DNA of 59,056 nt from Methyloversatilis sp. (GCF_030696805.1 NZ_JAUYRO010000051.1:1-59056), one strand, 5' to 3'; positions 25,679 to 35,616 are shown, numbered from the stretch's first letter. A program made the numbers and translations. Notes: a model not told the origin generated them from the sequence alone.

Positions 25679-26524
25679 ATGCTCAGCTATCGCCACGCCT
25701 TCCATGCAGGCAACCCGGCCGACGTGCTCAAGCACTTCGTACTCGTTGAACTGCTTCAGCACCTGAACCAGAAGGACAAACCCTACTGGTACATCGACAC
25801 GCACGCCGGTGCCGGCGGCTATGCGCTCGACAGCGGTTTCGCGGCCAAGAACGCCGAGTACGCCGGCGGTATCGCAAAACTGTGGTCGGCGCCCGACCTG
25901 CCGCCGCAGCTCGCGACCTATGTGGATCTGGTGCGTGCCTTCAACAGCGGCGCGAAGCTGCGCGCGTATCCGGGCTCACCGATGATTGCGCGCGCGCTGC
26001 TGCGCGACGACGACCGGATGCGCCTGTTTGAACTGCACACGGCCGACAACAAATTGCTGAACGCTGCCTTCGCCGAGGCTGGCCGCAGCGTGAAGGTGGA
26101 CAAATCCGACGGCTTCTCCGGCCTGCGCACCTTGCTGCCGCCACCCCCGCGCCGTGCGCTGGTGCTGATCGACCCGCCGTACGAAATCCGCGAAGACTAC
26201 CGGCTGGCGTTCGAAACGCTGCGTGACGCCAACACGCGCTTTCCGGGTGGCACCTACTGCCTGTGGTACCCGCAGTTGCACCGCATGGAATCGCGCGACC
26301 TGCCGGCCAAACTCAAACGCCTGCCGGTGCCGGCCTGGCTGCACGTGACGCTGACCACGCGCAAGCCGTCACCGGACGGGTTCGGCATGCACGGCAGCGG
26401 CCTGTTCATCGTCAATCCGCCATGGACACTGCCGGCCACGCTGAAGACCGTCATGCCATGGCTTACGCGCACGCTGGCACTCGACGACGGCGCAAAGTTC
26501 GAACTCGAATTCAAGATTCCGTAA
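25679..26524 (+). CDS. rlmJ: 23S rRNA (adenine(2030)-N(6))-methyltransferase RlmJ
   Basis: A 281-residue SAM-dependent methyltransferase that modifies A2030 of 23S rRNA. The N-terminus MLSYRHAFHAGNPADVLKH is nearly invariant in RlmJ. DTHAGAGGY is the SAM-binding loop and DPPYE the catalytic motif IV of adenine-N6 methyltransferases. Its length equals that of E. coli RlmJ. Ten bp upstream of the DUF2721 gene. Confidence 0.95.
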   Translation: MLSYRHAFHAGNPADVLKHFVLVELLQHLNQKDKPYWYIDTHAGAGGYALDSGFAAKNAEYAGGIAKLWSAPDLPPQLATYVDLVRAFNSGAKLRAYPGSPMIARALLRDDDRMRLFELHTADNKLLNAAFAEAGRSVKVDKSDGFSGLRTLLPPPPRRALVLIDPPYEIREDYRLAFETLRDANTRFPGGTYCLWYPQLHRMESRDLPAKLKRLPVPAWLHVTLTTRKPSPDGFGMHGSGLFIVNPPWTLPATLKTVMPWLTRTLALDDGAKFELEFKIP

Positions 26525-26533
26525 GGCACGGCC

Positions 26534-26974
26534 ATGGTTCTGCAAACCACCATCGACACCATCACGCACGCCATCGGTCTGGCCGTGGCACCGGTGTTCC
26601 TGCTGACCGCGATCGCCACGCTGATCGGCACGCTGAACAACCGGCTCGGTCGCATCATCGACCGCCGCCGTGTGGTGCTGGCGCGCGGCGGCAAACAGTG
26701 CGAAGACGAAACGATGAGCAATGCGACCGAACTTGCGCTGCTGTCGCAGCGTGCGCGCCTGGTCTATCTGGCGGTGCTTTTCGCCGTGCTGTCGGCGCTG
26801 CTGGTCTGTCTGGTGGTGTCTTGCGCCTTCTTCGGCGTGCTGTTCACGGTCGTGCTGTCCGACCTGCTGGCCGGCTTCTTCGTGCTGGCGATGCTATCTC
26901 TGATCATGTCGCTGAGCCTGTTCCTGCGCGAAGTGTTTGTGGCGGTGTTTACCGCCACCCACGCCAACCGCTAG
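26534..26974 (+). CDS. DUF2721 membrane protein
   Basis: A 146-residue protein of the DUF2721 family: N-terminal helix (IGLAVAPVFLLTAIATLIG), a basic stretch with the conserved NNRLGRIIDRRR, then two more transmembrane helices (about 76-95 and 103-133). Function unknown. Probably co-transcribed with rlmJ (9-bp gap). Confidence 0.85.
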   Translation: MVLQTTIDTITHAIGLAVAPVFLLTAIATLIGTLNNRLGRIIDRRRVVLARGGKQCEDETMSNATELALLSQRARLVYLAVLFAVLSALLVCLVVSCAFFGVLFTVVLSDLLAGFFVLAMLSLIMSLSLFLREVFVAVFTATHANR

Positions 26975-27306
26975 CCAGCCGTCCCCCGCTTCAGGCCATT
27001 CCGGCGGAGGTCGTGGGCCGACGCGGGCTGACACATTGATTCGATCGATCCGGCGCAGGGCGCAGCGGAGCCTGCTGCACTGATCAACGAACCCGGCATG
27101 AACGCGGCCCTCTTTAACTGCGTTCCGAATTTCCACCCGCAAGTGCTCAATTCACACCTCGCACTGCGGGACATTAAGCGCGGTTAACAAACGATGCGCC
27201 GTTCGGACCAGTGCCCCCATCTATCTGCATCACGGCAACATCACGCGTGCTGACTACCCTGCTGGCACCTTGTCGTTCGCAAGGCATTCAATCAGGGAGT
27301 CCAACA
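26975..27306. other. promoter region of the PhoX-like PEP-CTERM gene
   Basis: About 330 bp without a gene. The 11-mer GACACATTGAT at 27030-27040 also occurs upstream of the other PEP-CTERM gene (53842-53852). A TGGCAC near 27260 looks like a sigma-54 -24 element, but the nearest GC is three bases out of phase, so I do not call it. GGGAG precedes the ATG. Confidence 0.45.
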
Positions 27307-28692
27307 ATGCAGTCCCGCAAACTTGCCATAGCTGCCGCCATTGGCCTGATGGGCGCTTCCGCCCACCAGGTTTCCGCGGCTGACAACACTTACTTCGACA
27401 ACTTCACGGCACTGGCCGGAAACGTCGCTGCCGGCTCATTGCCGGAAACCGCACCGCTGCAACTGTCGTCGCCGTTCTTTTCGCAGAAGGTCCTGGCCGA
27501 TCGCAACACCCAGCTCGGTCTCGGCGAATCGAACAGCGGCAACTGGGACATGATCACCGCCAACGAAACCGGCACCGATGCCGGCCGTTACCTCTACGCA
27601 CCGTTCGAAACAGGCGCTGGCGGCGTACAGCGCACTGACCTGTGGACCGGCGTTACCAAGACCATCGTCCAGTCCGGCACCCAGGGTTTCAGGTCCGGCG
27701 ACTTTTCGCGCTGGACGCCGTGGGGCACCTACATGACGGCTGAAGAGTCATGGGGCACCAACAGCACCAACGGTCGCCTGTTCGAAGTGACCAACCCGCT
27801 GGCCGACACCTCGAGCGCCGATTTCGTGCATCGCAACGTCGTGCCGCGCGTATCCCATGAAGGTGGCGCGTTCGACAAGAACAACAGCTTCTACTTCATC
27901 GACGAATTCAACGGCGGCTCGATCTACAAGTACGTGTCGGCCGCACCGGCTGCCACCACCGGCAACAGCTACTTCGACAAGGGTCAGACCTTCGTGCTGA
28001 AGGCCAACGGCGGCAGCAATTCGAATGCCGTCGGCGCTGCCACCTGGGAAGCCATCACGACCGGCACCGGCACCCCGCTGGCCACCACCGCTGGCGCGAT
28101 GTTGAACATGGGCGGCGGCAGCTTCTCGATGGACGGCCGCGCCGCAGCCGACATGGTCGGCGGCACCAACTACCAGCGTCCGGAAGACATCGAACTGCAG
28201 GTGCTCGGCAACGGTGACGAAATTCTGTACATCGCGACGACCACCACCCATGAGGTGTATTCGCTGAATCTTGCGACCAACGAAATGAAGCTGTTCGTCA
28301 GCCGCGCGACTTTCAACTCGGTCACCGGTGCCGCCGTCGGCAGCGAATTCACCAGCCCGGACAACATCGCGATCGATGCCAACGGCAACATCTACATCAG
28401 CGAAGACCAGCCGGGCGGTCGCGCCGACATCTGGTTTGCGAATGATGCTGACCGCGATGGCGTGGCCGAATCGGTCAGCCGCTGGGCGTCGATGTCGACC
28501 GTGGGCGCCGAGCCTACCGGCCTGTACTTCGACAAGTTCAACCCGAACGTCGCCTACGTGAACATCCAGCACCCGAGCAGCGGCAACGACACGCTGCTGC
28601 AGATCACGGCCGTGCCGGAGCCGGAAACCTACGTCATGTTCCTCGCCGGCCTCGGCCTGATGGGTCTGATGGCGCGTCGCCGCGTCGGCTGA
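27307..28692 (+). CDS. PhoX-like (DUF839) PEP-CTERM protein
   Basis: A 461-residue exported protein. Signal peptide 1-24 (ASAHQVSA). The body resembles the PhoX/DUF839 beta-propeller family (TPWGTYMTAEESWG; NYQRPEDIEL; FTSPDNIAIDANGNIYISED), which includes calcium-dependent alkaline phosphatases. The C-terminus is a PEP-CTERM sorting signal: VPEPETYVMF, a hydrophobic helix and RRR. It should be processed by an exosortase, whose gene is not in this window. Phosphatase activity is unproven. Start 27307 follows GGGAG. A terminator follows at 28718. Confidence 0.88.
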   Translation: MQSRKLAIAAAIGLMGASAHQVSAADNTYFDNFTALAGNVAAGSLPETAPLQLSSPFFSQKVLADRNTQLGLGESNSGNWDMITANETGTDAGRYLYAPFETGAGGVQRTDLWTGVTKTIVQSGTQGFRSGDFSRWTPWGTYMTAEESWGTNSTNGRLFEVTNPLADTSSADFVHRNVVPRVSHEGGAFDKNNSFYFIDEFNGGSIYKYVSAAPAATTGNSYFDKGQTFVLKANGGSNSNAVGAATWEAITTGTGTPLATTAGAMLNMGGGSFSMDGRAAADMVGGTNYQRPEDIELQVLGNGDEILYIATTTTHEVYSLNLATNEMKLFVSRATFNSVTGAAVGSEFTSPDNIAIDANGNIYISEDQPGGRADIWFANDADRDGVAESVSRWASMSTVGAEPTGLYFDKFNPNVAYVNIQHPSSGNDTLLQITAVPEPETYVMFLAGLGLMGLMARRRVG

Positions 28693-28717
28693 TCCACTGG
28701 TAGCACCGCAGCAATGG

Positions 28718-28743
28718 GAGGGGGCTTCGGCCCCCTCTTTTTT
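28718..28743 (+). terminator. rho-independent terminator after the PhoX-like gene
   Basis: Perfect 8-bp stem GAGGGGGC/GCCCCCTC with a TTCG tetraloop followed by six Ts. Confidence 0.95.
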
Positions 28744-28785
28744 CGTCTGCCATTTGCGCTCTACACGCAGGGGCGGTGCGCGCGC

Positions 28786-30747
28786 TCATTCCGGCAAGCC
28801 TTCAGCCAGTGCCGCGATCTTCTCGCGCAGCACGCGCGGCAGCAGCGGTTTGGTCAGGAAATCGTTCATGCCGGCGTCGATGCAGGCCACGCGGTCCTCT
28901 TCCAGCGCGTTTGCGGTCATCGCGAAGATGGGCACCGCCGGGCGCCGGAGTTCGCGCTCCATTTCACGAATGAGCCGCGTCGCCTCGACGCCGCCCATCA
29001 CCGGCATCTGCATGTCCATCAGCACCAGATCGAATCCCCCATCGACCATCATTTCCAGCGCCTGCATGCCGTTCTCTGCCAGCGTGACCCGGTGACCGCT
29101 GCGCGTCAGCACCGCTTCGGCGACTTTCTGATTCACCGGATGGTCCTCCACCAGCAGGATGCTGAATGCGTGAGTCGACGGTTCCGCGCCGGCAACTGCC
29201 GGCTCGACCCGCACCGCGTTGCCGCGTACGAGCGGAAGATCAAGGCAGAACACGCTGCCCTCTCCGGGTGTGCTGCTCAGGGCGATGTGGCCGCTCATCA
29301 GCGAGGCGAGGCGGCTGGAGATCGACAGCCCCAGACCGGTACCGCCATAACTGCGTGTGGTCGAACTGTCCTGCTGTGCAAACGCTTCGAATACGTGAGC
29401 CTGCTTGTCCGGTGCAATACCGATGCCGGTATCGATCACAGAGATGGACAGCCGCTCCTGCGCAGCGGAATCGACGCGCACGCCAGCCCGGATCGTGACG
29501 CTGCCCCGGGGGGTGAACTTGATTGCGTTGCTGACCAGATTGAGCAGCACCTGACGCACGCGTAACGGATCGCCGCAGATCAGCCGTGGCAGACCGGGAT
29601 CGCACTCGAGCTTGAGCGGCAGGGATTTCCGACCTGCCTGCGTGGCCATCATGCGCAGCACTTCACCCAGCAGATCGCCCAGGTCGTACGGTACGGATTC
29701 GACCTCGACCTTCCCCGCTTCGATCTTGGAAAAATCCAGTATGTCGTTGATGATGGCCAGCAGCGACTCTGCGGAACTGCGCGCCACCGCGACGTACTCG
29801 CGCAGCTCCGACTCGCTTGCCGCGTCCTGCGCAAGGTCGAGCATGCCGAGCACGCCATTCATCGGGGTACGGATTTCATGGCTCATGTTGGCGAGGAAAT
29901 CGCTCTTCGCCCGGCTGGCCGCCTCGGCGGCGTCCCGTGCGCGGCGCAGGGCCGCATTCGTTTCGCGCCGGCTGGTCACATCGAGCGCCACACCCGACAC
30001 CTGATGCACACCGGCACGTCCGAGCACGCGCACCACCCGCACACTGCCGTCCGGCTGTTGCACACCCAGGTCTTCATCGAGCGGTTTTTTGCCTGCCAGT
30101 GCGGCGTCCAGCCCGCTTCGCAGGCGCCCCACATCGATCGGCAGCAGTCGATCAAGCCAGTCGTCGAGCCGCTGCCCGAAGACCGTCGGCTCGACGCCGT
30201 GCATGGCGCACATGAGTGCGTCCCAGTCAAGCGCGCCGGTGGCCGGTGTCCAGCTCCATACGCCCAGCGATGCGGCCGAGGTGGCCATTTCAAGCCGCTG
30301 CTTCTCGCGCTCCAGCGCCTCGTCGCTCAGGCATGCGCGACAGGCGTTGGCCAGCTTGCGGGCCAGGGCGAGAAAGCTGTCGAGGAAGCTGCTTTCCAGC
30401 ACCGGGCCACTGCGCTCGATCACCAGCAGTCCGAACCCGGGAAGGTCGACCAGGTGGTGGATGACGCCCTCCAGTTCGACGATCATCCAGCCCTGACCTG
30501 CCACTTCGGCCGGCGAAGGCCAGCGCGCCCGCAGCAGCGGAAAGCGAGCGCTGCGCCCGAGCGTACGCGGCAGCATGCAGACCGGCTCCAGCACATCGCC
30601 GCTGCGCGCATACACGGCAGCACCACTGGCGTTGAGCAGACGCAGCGTCTCCGACAGCACGCGTCGCGTCATCGGCTCCAGCTGTGTGCTGTCGCCGATG
30701 GACAGCGAAATGCGAAACAGGATTTCGGTCTCGAGAGCGAGCTTCAT
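28786..30747 (-). CDS. hybrid sensor histidine kinase/response regulator
   Basis: A 653-residue cytoplasmic hybrid kinase with no transmembrane helix. Residues 1-140 form a GAF-like input region, about 150-265 a PAS/PAC domain (SLGVWSWTPATGALDWD), then HisKA with phospho-acceptor H290 (FLANMSHEIRTPMN), HATPase (NLVSNAIKFT; DTGIGI; GGTGLGLSIS) and a C-terminal receiver (ILLVEDHPVNQ; DLVLMDMQMPVMGG). It begins 13 bp after the FIST gene, so FIST probably supplies its signal. No output regulator lies nearby. Confidence 0.92.
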   Translation of the reverse strand: MKLALETEILFRISLSIGDSTQLEPMTRRVLSETLRLLNASGAAVYARSGDVLEPVCMLPRTLGRSARFPLLRARWPSPAEVAGQGWMIVELEGVIHHLVDLPGFGLLVIERSGPVLESSFLDSFLALARKLANACRACLSDEALEREKQRLEMATSAASLGVWSWTPATGALDWDALMCAMHGVEPTVFGQRLDDWLDRLLPIDVGRLRSGLDAALAGKKPLDEDLGVQQPDGSVRVVRVLGRAGVHQVSGVALDVTSRRETNAALRRARDAAEAASRAKSDFLANMSHEIRTPMNGVLGMLDLAQDAASESELREYVAVARSSAESLLAIINDILDFSKIEAGKVEVESVPYDLGDLLGEVLRMMATQAGRKSLPLKLECDPGLPRLICGDPLRVRQVLLNLVSNAIKFTPRGSVTIRAGVRVDSAAQERLSISVIDTGIGIAPDKQAHVFEAFAQQDSSTTRSYGGTGLGLSISSRLASLMSGHIALSSTPGEGSVFCLDLPLVRGNAVRVEPAVAGAEPSTHAFSILLVEDHPVNQKVAEAVLTRSGHRVTLAENGMQALEMMVDGGFDLVLMDMQMPVMGGVEATRLIREMERELRRPAVPIFAMTANALEEDRVACIDAGMNDFLTKPLLPRVLREKIAALAEGLPE

Positions 30748-30760
30748 GTCATGGCTCGTA

Positions 30761-31873
30761 TCAGCCCTCGATCAGGGCCATGACCGACGTCTTGTTGTAG
30801 AACTCGAGAAACTCGCGCCCGCTGTTCGCGATCTCGCCCAGCGTGAGGGCGCCGAACAGCGGCTCGCCGCGATCCACCGCGTCGAGCTCGCGTCCGAAGT
30901 CGTCGCCCAGGTAGAGCACGCGCGAGATGCAGTCGATGAACAAGCGCGTCGCGTGCACAGGCGGCTCGCCTTCAAAAGCGTCGGCCGCCTTGCGCACCGT
31001 CTGCGCGGCGGCATCCAGCAGGTTATCCGGCACACCACGCAGCACGTGTACAAAGGCGCCTTCGGGAACCTCGCCGACACACACCAGCGCGCCCTCCCCG
31101 CCCACCATCAGCGGGTCGCGGACGACCACCTCGCTATCCAGCCGGCGTATGCCGAAGGGGAAGCCCTTCGCAATGTCGAAAAACCCGGTCGCATCCAGCG
31201 TGGCGCCGGCCAGCGGCTCGACATGTTCCCGATAGACGTCGAAGGCCGGACGACCATTCAGCGTGAGGATGGTGTTGCGGTCGGAGGCGGTCACCTTGAG
31301 CGCGTCGGACACCACCTGCCAGCCGTGCGCCACACCGATGCCGCTGCGCAGATCGGTGCCGGCCAGCACGACCGCGTCCTGCAGCAGCCCGCGCGGCGTG
31401 ATCAGGCAAGGCTTCTGCACGAGGCTCAGCGAGCCGGCGCCGCCACCGATGTAGTTGGGCAGCAGGCCGAAGTTTTCGAACAAGGCGGTAATGGTGGCGC
31501 CGATCCGCCGGCTGAAACCGTCGACGAACACGAACAATGTGCTCCCGGGCGCGTCCAGTCCGGCGAGCGCGCCATCGATGTCGGTGTCCGCGTCACTCAG
31601 GTTTTCGATGATGCACAGGCGCGGCGCCACCGGAAGGCCCACCACCAGGGTGCCGCGCTCCAGGTGCTCACGACCGTGAATGATCTGCGGAAAGATGCCA
31701 CCGAACACGGGTCGCGCGGCCGCACGCAGTAACGGGTCGAGCTGTTCTGCCGTGAAGCCGTTGCCGTCGCAGGCCAGCACCAGCAGACCTCCCACGCCGG
31801 GGCGGGCCGCCACGTCTTCCAGCAGGGTCGCCAGCGCAACGACGCTGCCGCTGCGATCCAATGCAATATCCAT
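30761..31873 (-). CDS. FIST domain sensory protein
   Basis: A 370-residue protein with FIST N (about 25-215; VFGGIFPQIIHG, YIGGGAGSLS) and FIST C (about 225-355; FDVYREHVEPL, GALTLGEIANSG, FYNKTSVMAL) domains. FIST domains are predicted to sense small ligands such as amino acids and are usually encoded beside two-component or chemotaxis proteins, as here. It is the first gene of a two-gene operon with the hybrid kinase. Confidence 0.88.
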   Translation of the reverse strand: MDIALDRSGSVVALATLLEDVAARPGVGGLLVLACDGNGFTAEQLDPLLRAAARPVFGGIFPQIIHGREHLERGTLVVGLPVAPRLCIIENLSDADTDIDGALAGLDAPGSTLFVFVDGFSRRIGATITALFENFGLLPNYIGGGAGSLSLVQKPCLITPRGLLQDAVVLAGTDLRSGIGVAHGWQVVSDALKVTASDRNTILTLNGRPAFDVYREHVEPLAGATLDATGFFDIAKGFPFGIRRLDSEVVVRDPLMVGGEGALVCVGEVPEGAFVHVLRGVPDNLLDAAAQTVRKAADAFEGEPPVHATRLFIDCISRVLYLGDDFGRELDAVDRGEPLFGALTLGEIANSGREFLEFYNKTSVMALIEG

Positions 31874-31891
31874 GTCTGCTCCACAGGATGG

Positions 31892-31912
31892 GGCGCTCGC
31901 ACACGGAGCGCC
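31892..31912. terminator. hairpin between recG and the FIST gene
   Basis: Perfect 7-bp stem GGCGCTC/GAGCGCC with a 7-nt loop, 27 bp downstream of the recG stop on the minus strand. No T-tract, so it is a possible but weak terminator. Confidence 0.4.
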
Positions 31913-31939
31913 TCGACCTCTGCTTAACGGATAGGCACC

Positions 31940-33964
31940 TCAGGCCTTGAGCAGATCCTCGCGCCCTGCCAGCCACCGCGCCTGATGGTGTTCAGCCGCC
32001 GGCACGTCGTCGCGCAGCAGGGTGGCCGCCGCTTCGCGCGCCAGCTCGACCAGCGCTTCGTCGAGCAGCAGGTCGGCGAAGCGCAGCAGCGGTTGGCCGG
32101 ACTGGCGGCTGCCGATGAATTCGCCCGGGCCGCGCAACTTCAGGTCTTCGGCGGCGATCATGAAGCCGTCGGTGTAGGCATGGATGACGCGCAGCCGCTC
32201 GCGCGCGGTCTGCGACAGCGGGCCTTCGTACAGCAGCACGCAGGCCGATTCTCGACTGCCGCGCCCGACGCGGCCGCGCAACTGGTGCAATTGCGACAGG
32301 CCGAAGCGCTCGGCATGCTCGATCACCATCAGGCTGGCGTTGGGCACATCGACCCCGACCTCGATCACCGTCGTCGCCACCAGCAGGTCGATGTCGCCGG
32401 CGACGAAGGCCGCCATCACCGCCGCCTTTTCGTCCGGCTTCATGCGCCCGTGCACCAGCCCCACCTTCAGATCGGCACAGGCGGCGACCAGCTGTTCATG
32501 GGTGTCGATCGCGGTCTGCAACTGCAGGGTTTCGGACTCTTCGATCAGCGGGCACACCCAGTAGGCCTGGGCACCGATCGCACAGGCGTCGCGCACGCGC
32601 TCGATCACCTGTTCGCGGCGCGCCGCCGATATCAGTTTGGTCAGCACCGGCGTGCGACCCGGCGGCAGTTCATCGATGACCGACACGTCGAGGTCGGCGT
32701 AGTAGCTCATGGCCAGCGTGCGCGGGATGGGCGTGGCGCTCATCATCAACTGATGCGGACTGATGCCGCCGGCCTTGGCGCGCAGCGCGAGGCGCTGGCG
32801 CACGCCGAAACGGTGCTGCTCGTCGACCACGGCGGCACCGAGGCGGGCGAAATCGACGGCGTCTTCGATCAGCGCATGCGTACCGACGGCCACGGGCGCC
32901 TCGCCGCTGGCGATCAGCGCCTTCATCGCACGCTTGTCGCGCACCTTCAGGCTGCCCGACAGCCAGGCCACGCGCACTCCGAGCGGTTCGAGCCAGCCGG
33001 CCAGCTTTCGGTAGTGCTGTTCGGCGAGGATTTCGGTCGGCGCCATGAACGCTGCCTGATAACCCGCTTCGACCGCGCGCAGGCAGGCCAGCGCGGCCAC
33101 CACCGTCTTGCCGGAGCCGACGTCACCCTGCAGCAACCGCTGCATCGGAAAGGGCTGCGCCAGATCGGCGGAAATTTCCTTCCAGGCGCGCGCCTGGGCA
33201 CCGGTCAGGCGGAAGGGCAATGCGGCGAGGAAGCGCTTGATCAGCGCACCCCGGCCGGCCAGCGACGGTGCGTCGCGGCTGCGCCGTGCATCGTGCGCGC
33301 GCTTCAGGCTGATCTGCTGCGCCAGCAGTTCGTCGAACTTGATGCGCCGCCAGGCCGGTGCCAGCCGCTCGTCCATGTCGCGCAGCGATTCGCCCGGTCT
33401 CGGCCGGTGCAGCGCCTCCACCGCCTCGGCGAACGGTATCAACCCATATTGCCGGCGCAGCGCGTCGGGCAGGCTGTCGTCGAGGCTGACGCGCGCCAGC
33501 GCCTCATCGATGGCCCGGCGCAGACTGGCCTGCGACAGGCCGGCCGTGGTCGGATAGACCGGCGTCAGGCGATCCGGCAGCGGCGTGTCGTCACCGACGC
33601 TGCGCACCCGGGGGTGCAGCATTTCGGCGCCGAAGAAGCCGGGATTGATGTCGCCGAACAGGCGCACCCGCCGGCCTACGGCGAGCTGCTTCTGCTGCGA
33701 CGGATAGAAGTTGAAGAAGCGCAGCGTGACCGTGCCGCTTTCGTCGAAGGCGCTGACGATGAGCTGGCGGCGCGGCTTGAACTTCACCTCGCTGGCGCTC
33801 ACCTCGACCTCGACCTGCACCGGCGCGCCGGCACGCGCCTGCGCGATCGGCGTCAGGCGGGTTTCGTCTTCGTAGCGCAGCGGAAAGTGCAGCACCAGCG
33901 CGGCGTCTGCGCCGAGGCCGAGTTTTTCCAGCGCCGCAGCGAGCGCTTCGCTCCGGGTGCTCAC
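31940..33964 (-). CDS. recG: ATP-dependent DNA helicase RecG
   Basis: A 674-residue superfamily-2 helicase that remodels stalled forks and Holliday junctions. N-terminal wedge domain, then helicase motifs: GDVGSGKT (I), the RecG-specific motif DEQHRFGVRQR (II), MSATPIPRT (III), and ATTVIEVGVDVPNAS and QLRGRVGRG (V-VI). Normal length for the family (E. coli 693). Sits between ridA upstream and the FIST/kinase operon downstream. Confidence 0.97.
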   Translation of the reverse strand: MSTRSEALAAALEKLGLGADAALVLHFPLRYEDETRLTPIAQARAGAPVQVEVEVSASEVKFKPRRQLIVSAFDESGTVTLRFFNFYPSQQKQLAVGRRVRLFGDINPGFFGAEMLHPRVRSVGDDTPLPDRLTPVYPTTAGLSQASLRRAIDEALARVSLDDSLPDALRRQYGLIPFAEAVEALHRPRPGESLRDMDERLAPAWRRIKFDELLAQQISLKRAHDARRSRDAPSLAGRGALIKRFLAALPFRLTGAQARAWKEISADLAQPFPMQRLLQGDVGSGKTVVAALACLRAVEAGYQAAFMAPTEILAEQHYRKLAGWLEPLGVRVAWLSGSLKVRDKRAMKALIASGEAPVAVGTHALIEDAVDFARLGAAVVDEQHRFGVRQRLALRAKAGGISPHQLMMSATPIPRTLAMSYYADLDVSVIDELPPGRTPVLTKLISAARREQVIERVRDACAIGAQAYWVCPLIEESETLQLQTAIDTHEQLVAACADLKVGLVHGRMKPDEKAAVMAAFVAGDIDLLVATTVIEVGVDVPNASLMVIEHAERFGLSQLHQLRGRVGRGSRESACVLLYEGPLSQTARERLRVIHAYTDGFMIAAEDLKLRGPGEFIGSRQSGQPLLRFADLLLDEALVELAREAAATLLRDDVPAAEHHQARWLAGREDLLKA

Positions 33965-33992
33965 CGCGCGGCCGACAACAACCGGGGCGGGG

Positions 33993-34373
33993 TCAGTCGA
34001 TCACCAGCACGCCGTCGATTTCGACCATCGCACCACGCGGCAGCGCCGACACGCCGACCGCGGCGCGCGCCGGATACGGCTGCTTGAGGTAGCGCGCCAT
34101 GGCTTCGTTCACCTTGACGAAATTGCCCAGGTCGGTGAGGTAGACATTGAGTTTGACCGCGTCGTCGAGCGATCCGCCGGCCGCCTCGGCGACCGCCTTC
34201 AGATTGTCGAACACGCGGGCGATCTGGGCGTCGATGCCGTCGACCATGTCCATCTTGACCGGGTCGAGACCGATCTGGCCCGACAGATAGACGGTATTGC
34301 CGACTTTCACGGCCTGCGAATAGGTGCCGATGGCAGCGGGTGCATCAGGGGTGGAAATGATGGTGCGCGACAT
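33993..34373 (-). CDS. ridA: RidA family reactive imine/enamine deaminase
   Basis: A 126-residue trimeric enzyme that hydrolyses reactive 2-aminoacrylate-type intermediates. Family signature [10 protein letters not shown] near residue 30 and the substrate-binding arginine in [18 protein letters not shown]. Length and start are typical. It precedes recG by 28 bp on the same strand. Confidence 0.93.
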   Translation of the reverse strand: MSRTIISTPDAPAAIGTYSQAVKVGNTVYLSGQIGLDPVKMDMVDGIDAQIARVFDNLKAVAEAAGGSLDDAVKLNVYLTDLGNFVKVNEAMARYLKQPYPARAAVGVSALPRGAMVEIDGVLVID

Positions 34374-34459
34374 GCGTATCTCCGGAAGTCTGCAAGGGGA
34401 ATGCGGCGCCGCGACGGGATGGTCGCACGCCGGACGACGCCGGATTATCGCGGATTCGC

Positions 34460-34486
34460 GGGCGCACGGCGCAGCGCCGCGTGCCC
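34460..34486. terminator. hairpin between ridA and the CZB chemoreceptor
   Basis: 12-bp arms (34460-34471 and 34475-34486) with two mismatches and a 3-nt loop, immediately downstream of the minus-strand chemoreceptor gene. No T-tract. Probable transcription barrier. Confidence 0.4.
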
Positions 34487-34500
34487 GTCATGCGAAACGC

Positions 34501-35616
34501 TCAGTGCGGATGCCGGTGATCGATCGATTCGCTCATGCGATCGAGCTGGCTGATCACATCGACGCTCAGGCTTTCCATGCGGGCAATGCTGCTCAGCGCG
34601 GCATCGAAACGCCCGGCCCGGGCATGTTCGAGCGCCTCGATACCGACGCGGTGGAACGCTTCGTGCGGACCTTCGAGCTCGCGGAACCCGTCCAGGTGGC
34701 TGTGGCAACGACGGCCTTCGCCCTCGTAGTACCACTTGCCCAGCCGGCACTGCACATGGCTGGCAAAACTGTCGGGTGTGAGGCCCGACTGGCCGGACGC
34801 CGCCTGGTAGACATCCATCTTGTAGGCCAGATGATCGACCTTTGCCAGTTCGGCGAAGGTACGCAGCGAGGTTGCGGCCATGTGCGCGCCATTGGCGCCG
34901 GCCTGGCTGCTGAGCGCATCGAGCTGCGAACTCGCCGCCAGCCCCTGCGCCGAATACGCGTCGGCGTCGGCGGAATTGGCCTGCATGCGTTCGGTGGCCT
35001 GCGCGGTGTCGTGCTGGATGCCGTTGACCAGCCCGACGATTTCGGCCGTGGCGGCACCGGTACGTTCGGCCAGCTTGCGCACCTCGTCGGCCACGACCGC
35101 GAAGCCGCGGCCCTGTTCGCCGGCGCGCGCTGCCTCGATGGCAGCGTTCAGCGCCAGCAGATTCGTCTGGTCGGCGATTTCGCGGATCAGACCCACGATG
35201 CCGCCGATCCGATCGGCGCGTTCGCGCAGCGTATCGACGCTGAGTGCAGTGTCCTTCAGCCGCGCCGAATAGCCCTCCAGGCCGGATGCGATGACCCGGC
35301 TGCCCTCGGCCGTCTGCGATATTCGGGTTGCCGTGTCGACCGCCCGCTCGGCTTCGCCGGTGACGATGCCGGCCAGCGATGCAAGCGTCGTCCGGAAACG
35401 CTGGAATGAGCCGGCGTAAGCCGTCAGGTTGGCCAGCAACCCGGCGTTGAAGCTGCACTGCGCGCGGATGTCCTCGTTGGTTCGCTGCAACTCGGCCCGC
35501 TCGCTTTCGAGGCGTTCGATGTCCGCCCGCAACGCGCCGACATCCTTTCGCAAACGTTTTCCCTCATCCGCCAGAGCATCCAGCTCCGTCTTTTTTACCC
35601 AGCCCAGAAGCGCCAT
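34501..35616 (-). CDS. soluble chemoreceptor with C-terminal CZB zinc-binding domain
   Basis: A 371-residue cytoplasmic receptor. An N-terminal coiled coil (about 8-50) leads into a short signalling domain with the chemoreceptor tip [20 protein letters not shown], then a CZB domain (about 270-360). The CZB zinc ligands are visible as His in [11 protein letters not shown], Cys in [11 protein letters not shown] and His in PHEAFH. CZB proteins sense zinc or oxidants such as HOCl and often act with diguanylate cyclases. No transmembrane segment. Confidence 0.9.
   Translation of the reverse strand: MALLGWVKKTELDALADEGKRLRKDVGALRADIERLESERAELQRTNEDIRAQCSFNAGLLANLTAYAGSFQRFRTTLASLAGIVTGEAERAVDTATRISQTAEGSRVIASGLEGYSARLKDTALSVDTLRERADRIGGIVGLIREIADQTNLLALNAAIEAARAGEQGRGFAVVADEVRKLAERTGAATAEIVGLVNGIQHDTAQATERMQANSADADAYSAQGLAASSQLDALSSQAGANGAHMAATSLRTFAELAKVDHLAYKMDVYQAASGQSGLTPDSFASHVQCRLGKWYYEGEGRRCHSHLDGFRELEGPHEAFHRVGIEALEHARAGRFDAALSSIARMESLSVDVISQLDRMSESIDHRHPH

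Noticed and set aside
27250-27280. TGGCAC as a sigma-54 promoter of the PhoX-like gene
   Set aside because: The following GC is 13 rather than 10 bases after GG. Spacing in sigma-54 promoters is strict.
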